A stretch of DNA of 16,720 bases, from contig DASYZQ010000034.1 of the NCBI GenBank assembly GCA_035946175.1, forward strand, positions 1-16,720, written 5' to 3'. The notes beneath the pieces were generated by a model. It was not told the origin of the DNA, made no database searches, and saw only the letters and a list, made by a program, of their open reading frames with translations. Origin of the DNA: DASYZQ01 sp035946175 (lineage in GTDB: Bacteria > Patescibacteriota > Saccharimonadia > Saccharimonadales > UBA4665). The position numbers were made by a program, and so were the translations under genes. Below, in pieces: positions 14,454 to 16,720 of the stretch; the stretch's first letter is position 1; each line of letters opens with the position of its first letter.

Positions 14454-14468
14454 AATGGTTCATATGAC
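14444..14468 (-). repeat. Right terminal inverted repeat of the IS5-family element
   Basis: Read on the minus strand it begins GTCATATGAACC and continues into ATTTCAAAACTCC, matching the left end apart from a single-base gap. It overlaps the last codons of the transposase gene. Confidence 0.85.
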
Positions 14469-14524
14469 TATTTCTAGGCAACGCACCCAAAAGGTAAAAT
14501 TGGGGCTCCCCGCTACATTAATAT

Positions 14525-14553
14525 TTGCCTAACTAGTGGTAGTGTGCTTAAAT
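14525..14553 (+). promoter_or_regulatory. Promoter of the SH3-like lipoprotein gene
   Basis: TTGCCT (14525-14530), a spacer of exactly 17 bp, then TTAAAT (14548-14553) preceded by TGC, combining a fair -35 with an extended -10. The predicted start is near 14560, so the leader of about 33 nt begins inside the hairpin listed next. It lies outside the insertion sequence. Confidence 0.5.
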
Positions 14554-14556
14554 AGC

Positions 14557-14573
14557 AATCCTACGTTAGGATT
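14557..14573 (+). other. Hairpin at the predicted 5' end of the lipoprotein mRNA
   Basis: AATCCTA (14557-14563) pairs with TAGGATT (14567-14573) around the three-base loop CGT. It coincides with the predicted transcript start and stops 2 nt before AGAAGAGG. It could stabilise the mRNA or serve as an operator dyad. Confidence 0.5.
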
Positions 14574-14592
14574 TAGAAGAGGTATTTATATA

Positions 14593-15090
14593 ATGCACAA
14601 TTTCAATAGTTTAACTTCAGGTGATCGAAGAACACGCCCGCGTACTTTACTAATGGGTGCAGGAGCGTTAAGCCTTGCGGCAGCTCTGGCTGCATGTGGT
14701 TCCACCAAAACAGTATACGAAACTCCATCAACTGCTGCCGCATCGCCAAATACAGGGACAATCCCCGCCGGTACGAGTACGCAACCTTCAGCTACCTCAC
14801 GAGAACCAATCCTTACTTTTGATGCATTAGGTGGTGGGTCGAATGTCATCCAAGTCTACCCTGGCCCCGCCAACACTGCCCAGGACAAGGTGAGTATCGG
14901 TACATTTGAAGCAGGTCAAACAGCTGGTGTTGTATGCGAAGAAGCTGGTAGAACCGTTACTTCAGACCCTTCGGTAGGTGAAGCATACCGACGATCAGAT
15001 GAATGGTACGAGATTCAAGCCGGTGGCCAAGAGTTCTTCGCTACAGCTGTGTATGCTGATGTTAGCGGTGGTCCAGTGCCTAAGTGCTGA
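14593..15090 (+). CDS. Putative SH3-like lipoprotein
   Basis: The 165-residue protein starts at ATG 14593, which has AGAAGAGG upstream; an in-frame GTG at 14536 would add 19 residues but lacks support. Residues 11-18 are basic (DRRTRPRT), 19-34 hydrophobic (LLMGAGALSLAAALAA), and Cys35 sits in a lipobox, LAAC, so it should be exported and lipid-anchored. Residues 36-75 form a Ser/Thr/Pro-rich linker. Residues 84-159 resemble a bacterial SH3-like domain: a VIQVYPGPA start, an EWYEIQAGGQEFFATAVYADV core (137-157) and a terminal Cys165. Such domains often bind cell-wall peptides. It sits next to the insertion sequence and is convergent with the penicillin-binding-like gene, with 22 bp between stops. 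Domain identity is by pattern only. Confidence 0.7.
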   Translation: MHNFNSLTSGDRRTRPRTLLMGAGALSLAAALAACGSTKTVYETPSTAAASPNTGTIPAGTSTQPSATSREPILTFDALGGGSNVIQVYPGPANTAQDKVSIGTFEAGQTAGVVCEEAGRTVTSDPSVGEAYRRSDEWYEIQAGGQEFFATAVYADVSGGPVPKC

Positions 15091-15112
15091 ACGAAAGGCC
15101 TATCCCCGAAAT

Positions 15113-16381
15113 CTACTCAGCAGTATTTAGCCAATTATAGGTGACCGGGATAGCTAAACCGTCTGTCGTACCTGTCAGCGAACCCTGGAGCACGGGCCCA
15201 TCGTAGGCGGCTCCGGCCGGGGATATTTGCTTTTGCCCTTCAACCCAAAAGCCTGCTGCATACTTGGAAGTAAACTGGATATCCCCGGTTGCGAAAGTGT
15301 TTGAGCCACCGTACTCAATTGCGGTCTTTGTGCCATTGCGTAAGGTAAACACTCCTTTATCTGATTGCAGCCAGCTTAAGTTCGCGTCAGACAACACACC
15401 ACTTAACGTCCGGGCTATACTACTGCTTAAGACAGACGTTGTTTTCGGCTGCGACCATGTATAGATGGTTTTACCGTTGATCACTGTTCTCAATATGGCC
15501 GACTGCGGTAACTTGTTGCCACTATTTGCTAGTGTCGCATAAGCTTGGAGTGTGTGCTGATGAGTAGCCAGGAATCCATCGCCTGTCACGGCAGAATCGT
15601 AGCATTGTGTCTGGGCCCGTTTGGTGAAGTTTGTGGTTCCTGCCTGGTAACATGCTCCGTCGCTGCCCATTTCTTGAGTGGTAGCAACCACCTTATTAAT
15701 ACCAGTAAACAAGGATACGTTATCCCCACCAATTGCGTTAGCCGCCTCGACCGCCGGGACGTTACGCCCTTTCGCCAGCGCTTGGTATAGAGTAAGTGGC
15801 CCTAAATACAGGTGGTCTTCATCAAACAGACAGTTTGCTTGACCAGTACTAAAGTCCTTGTTCGTACACGGCCACCCTGGAAGAGGCATTTGAGCATCAT
15901 CGAAAGTCGAGTTCGTGCTGCTGCCTGACGTATTTGCAAGATACGCAGCATAGGTAAACGGTAGTTGCAGCGAGCCAACATTTGTCAGTTGTTGAAGACT
16001 GTTCGTATCATTCTGGTTAATAGAACTCTCCGCCCAGCTTTCTAGTTGGCCATTCGTAACATTTTCACCTATGAATATGGCATCGCCAACACCTTGACTG
16101 CTCAATGCAGACTTCTGGTTCTGTACTGCTTGCTCTGCGGCAAGTTGTAGCGATTTGTTAAGTGTTGTCGTGACAGACCAGCTTCCCTTATCAGGGAAAC
16201 TACTCCCGTATTCCATGCGCAATTGAGACTGCACGTAGGATACAAAAGCCGGTGTTGGGCTACTGGATACGCTACCCGTTGATTGCCAAAGTACTGTCTT
16301 ACCGTCATTGTAGTAGAGGGTTAGTGATGGGCGTGTGCTTCCTGCTGAGCTAGTTTGTTGATGCTTATGCCAGTAGAACAC
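15113..16381 (-). CDS. Transpeptidase domain of a penicillin-binding-protein relative with degenerate active-site motifs
   Basis: The 422-residue frame (GTG 16381) aligns by pattern with the transpeptidase half of class A penicillin-binding proteins: FVSYVQSQLRMEYG and SVTTTLNKSLQLAAEQAV (linker and first strand, 46-86), GSLQLPFTYAAYL (136-148), LTLYQALAKGRNVPAVEAA (197-214), TLQAYATLANSGNKLPQSAILRTVINGKTIYTW (277-309), and a C-terminal sheet AAGFWVEGQ. All three catalytic motifs differ. SxxK appears as S137-LQ-L140 (no Lys), SxN as G205-R-N207 (no Ser), and KTG as K352-T-A354 (no Gly). There is no GT51 glycosyltransferase domain and no membrane span or signal peptide in this frame. I think it is an inactive transpeptidase-like protein or a decaying pseudogene. 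It overlaps the next upstream frame by 17 nt. Confidence 0.78.
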   Translation of the reverse strand: MFYWHKHQQTSSAGSTRPSLTLYYNDGKTVLWQSTGSVSSSPTPAFVSYVQSQLRMEYGSSFPDKGSWSVTTTLNKSLQLAAEQAVQNQKSALSSQGVGDAIFIGENVTNGQLESWAESSINQNDTNSLQQLTNVGSLQLPFTYAAYLANTSGSSTNSTFDDAQMPLPGWPCTNKDFSTGQANCLFDEDHLYLGPLTLYQALAKGRNVPAVEAANAIGGDNVSLFTGINKVVATTQEMGSDGACYQAGTTNFTKRAQTQCYDSAVTGDGFLATHQHTLQAYATLANSGNKLPQSAILRTVINGKTIYTWSQPKTTSVLSSSIARTLSGVLSDANLSWLQSDKGVFTLRNGTKTAIEYGGSNTFATGDIQFTSKYAAGFWVEGQKQISPAGAAYDGPVLQGSLTGTTDGLAIPVTYNWLNTAE

Positions 16382-16577
16382 GTCGGGGCTGATGCGTCAT
16401 AGGATCTTCCATGCCCAGTCGGCTCTGTTCGTACGCTACGGCAGCCGGATAGGCTTTTGCAAGAACAGCATCAGCTTGAGCTTCGGGGCCTATATCTATG
16501 TCAGGCCCACCCAAAGTTATATCTGGCGGACCATCTGCTGTACCGGCTTCGCCCAAGGCGTTTGCTTTAAATTCCAT
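16365..16577 (-). CDS. Short ORF overlapping the transpeptidase-like gene (70 aa)
   Basis: The frame starts at ATG 16577 and ends at TAA 16365, overlapping the transpeptidase frame by 17 nt in a different frame. The product is Gly/Asp/Pro/Ala-rich (for example TADGPPDITLGGPDIDIGPEAQADAVLAKAYPAAV). It has no signal peptide and is not recognised. Upstream on the minus strand, TATAGT lies only 2 nt before the ATG. It may be a separate small gene coupled to the next, or the displaced N-terminus of the transpeptidase-like protein after a frameshift: continuing across the junction would give QPRR-VFYWHKHQ. Its N-terminal region does not resemble GT51. Confidence 0.45.
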   Translation of the reverse strand: MEFKANALGEAGTADGPPDITLGGPDIDIGPEAQADAVLAKAYPAAVAYEQSRLGMEDPMTHQPRRVLLA

Positions 16578-16617
16578 GTACTATAGACCAAACATTCTCA
16601 CTTGCGCCAAATAGCGT

Positions 16618-16623
16618 TACAAT
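16618..16623 (+). promoter_or_regulatory. Possible -10 box of the last gene
   Basis: TACAAT ends 9 nt before the TTG at 16633. GGGGAG lies between, too close to the TTG to be a standard SD. The placement again implies a nearly leaderless message. Confidence 0.35.
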
Positions 16624-16632
16624 TCGGGGAGT

Positions 16633-16720
16633 TTGAACGAAACACAAAAACAGCAGCTCCAAACATTCATAACAAAAGCCAAGGAAGGTGCTGCTTCACG
16701 TCGTGCTCTGGCCGTTCGGT
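16633..16720 (+). CDS. N-terminal fragment of an unrecognised gene
   Basis: An open frame from TTG 16633 (upstream in-frame stop at 16612) runs to the window end, giving 29 residues beginning MNETQKQQLQTFITKAKE and continuing to SRRALAVR. It is helical and Gln/Lys/Arg-rich. The gene is divergent from the transpeptidase-like gene. It is too short to identify. Confidence 0.45.
   Translation, partial: MNETQKQQLQTFITKAKEGAASRRALAVR

Larger units (their letters stand above)
13559..14468 (+). mobile_element. IS5-family insertion sequence, about 0.9 kb, apparently complete
   Basis: A single transposase gene is bounded by near-perfect terminal inverted repeats (13559-13584 and 14444-14468). The arms share GTCATATGAACC and CATTTCAAAACTCC and differ by one extra C in the left arm. 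The outermost bases TCATATGA are themselves palindromic, so the exact element ends and the target duplication (TA is one reading) cannot be fixed. The single-ORF layout, transposase type and size fit the IS1031/IS427-like branch of IS5. The ORF and both ends are intact, so the copy could be active. It sits between uvrB and the lipoprotein gene and interrupts no recognisable gene. Confidence 0.9.

Noticed and set aside
1..16720. A CRISPR array, tRNA or rRNA gene, toxin-antitoxin pair, phage defence island or prophage
   Set aside because: I looked for repeat-spacer patterns, tRNA-like cloverleafs, small overlapping gene pairs and phage or defence motifs and saw none I could support.

Overview
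The window looks like a chromosome fragment from a candidate phyla radiation (Patescibacteria) bacterium, most likely Candidatus Saccharibacteria (TM7). The grounds are a transketolase split into separate N- and C-terminal genes, an animal/plant-type class I fructose-bisphosphate aldolase, simple sugar-phosphate metabolism, several unrecognised proteins, and many starts with no Shine-Dalgarno (SD) but a -10 box only 6-10 nt upstream. TGA acts as a stop (gap, rpiB, transposase, lipoprotein), so the code is standard and not that of Gracilibacteria or Absconditabacteria. The lineage is inferred from gene style, not from a marker gene.

Layout: 1-125 is the 3' end of glyceraldehyde-3-phosphate dehydrogenase. 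227-1123 encodes an unrecognised membrane protein. 1133-1610 (minus) is a broken HAD nucleotidase. 1776-2872 is rpiB-rpe. 3041-4606 encodes a large unrecognised soluble protein, followed by a possible small ORF with a perfect SD. 4757-7703 holds the two transketolase halves and class I aldolase. 7754-8107 (minus) is a small unrecognised gene. 8260-9273 is a PfkB-family sugar kinase. 9349-10581 is unrecognised, 10607-11263 is a SLOG/LOG-family Rossmann protein, and 11348-13312 is uvrB. 13559-14468 is a complete IS5-family insertion sequence. 14593-15090 encodes an SH3-like lipoprotein. 15113-16381 (minus) encodes a penicillin-binding-protein-like transpeptidase domain with altered catalytic motifs and no visible membrane anchor; it overlaps a 70-residue ORF. 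A new gene begins at 16633 and runs off the window.

Together gap, rpiB, rpe, tkt and fba form the non-oxidative pentose phosphate pathway and its entry into lower glycolysis, interconverting C3-C7 sugar phosphates. No transaldolase, oxidative pentose phosphate gene or classical 6-phosphofructokinase is visible. Two promoter styles recur: an extended -10 box reading TGC-TAnnnT (or TGC-TTAAAT), and -10 boxes placed so close to the start codon that the mRNA should be leaderless or nearly so. I did not find a convincing undescribed multi-gene system. The best leads are the inactive-looking transpeptidase, the small ORF with a perfect SD before transketolase, the decayed nucleotidase, and the promoter architecture.
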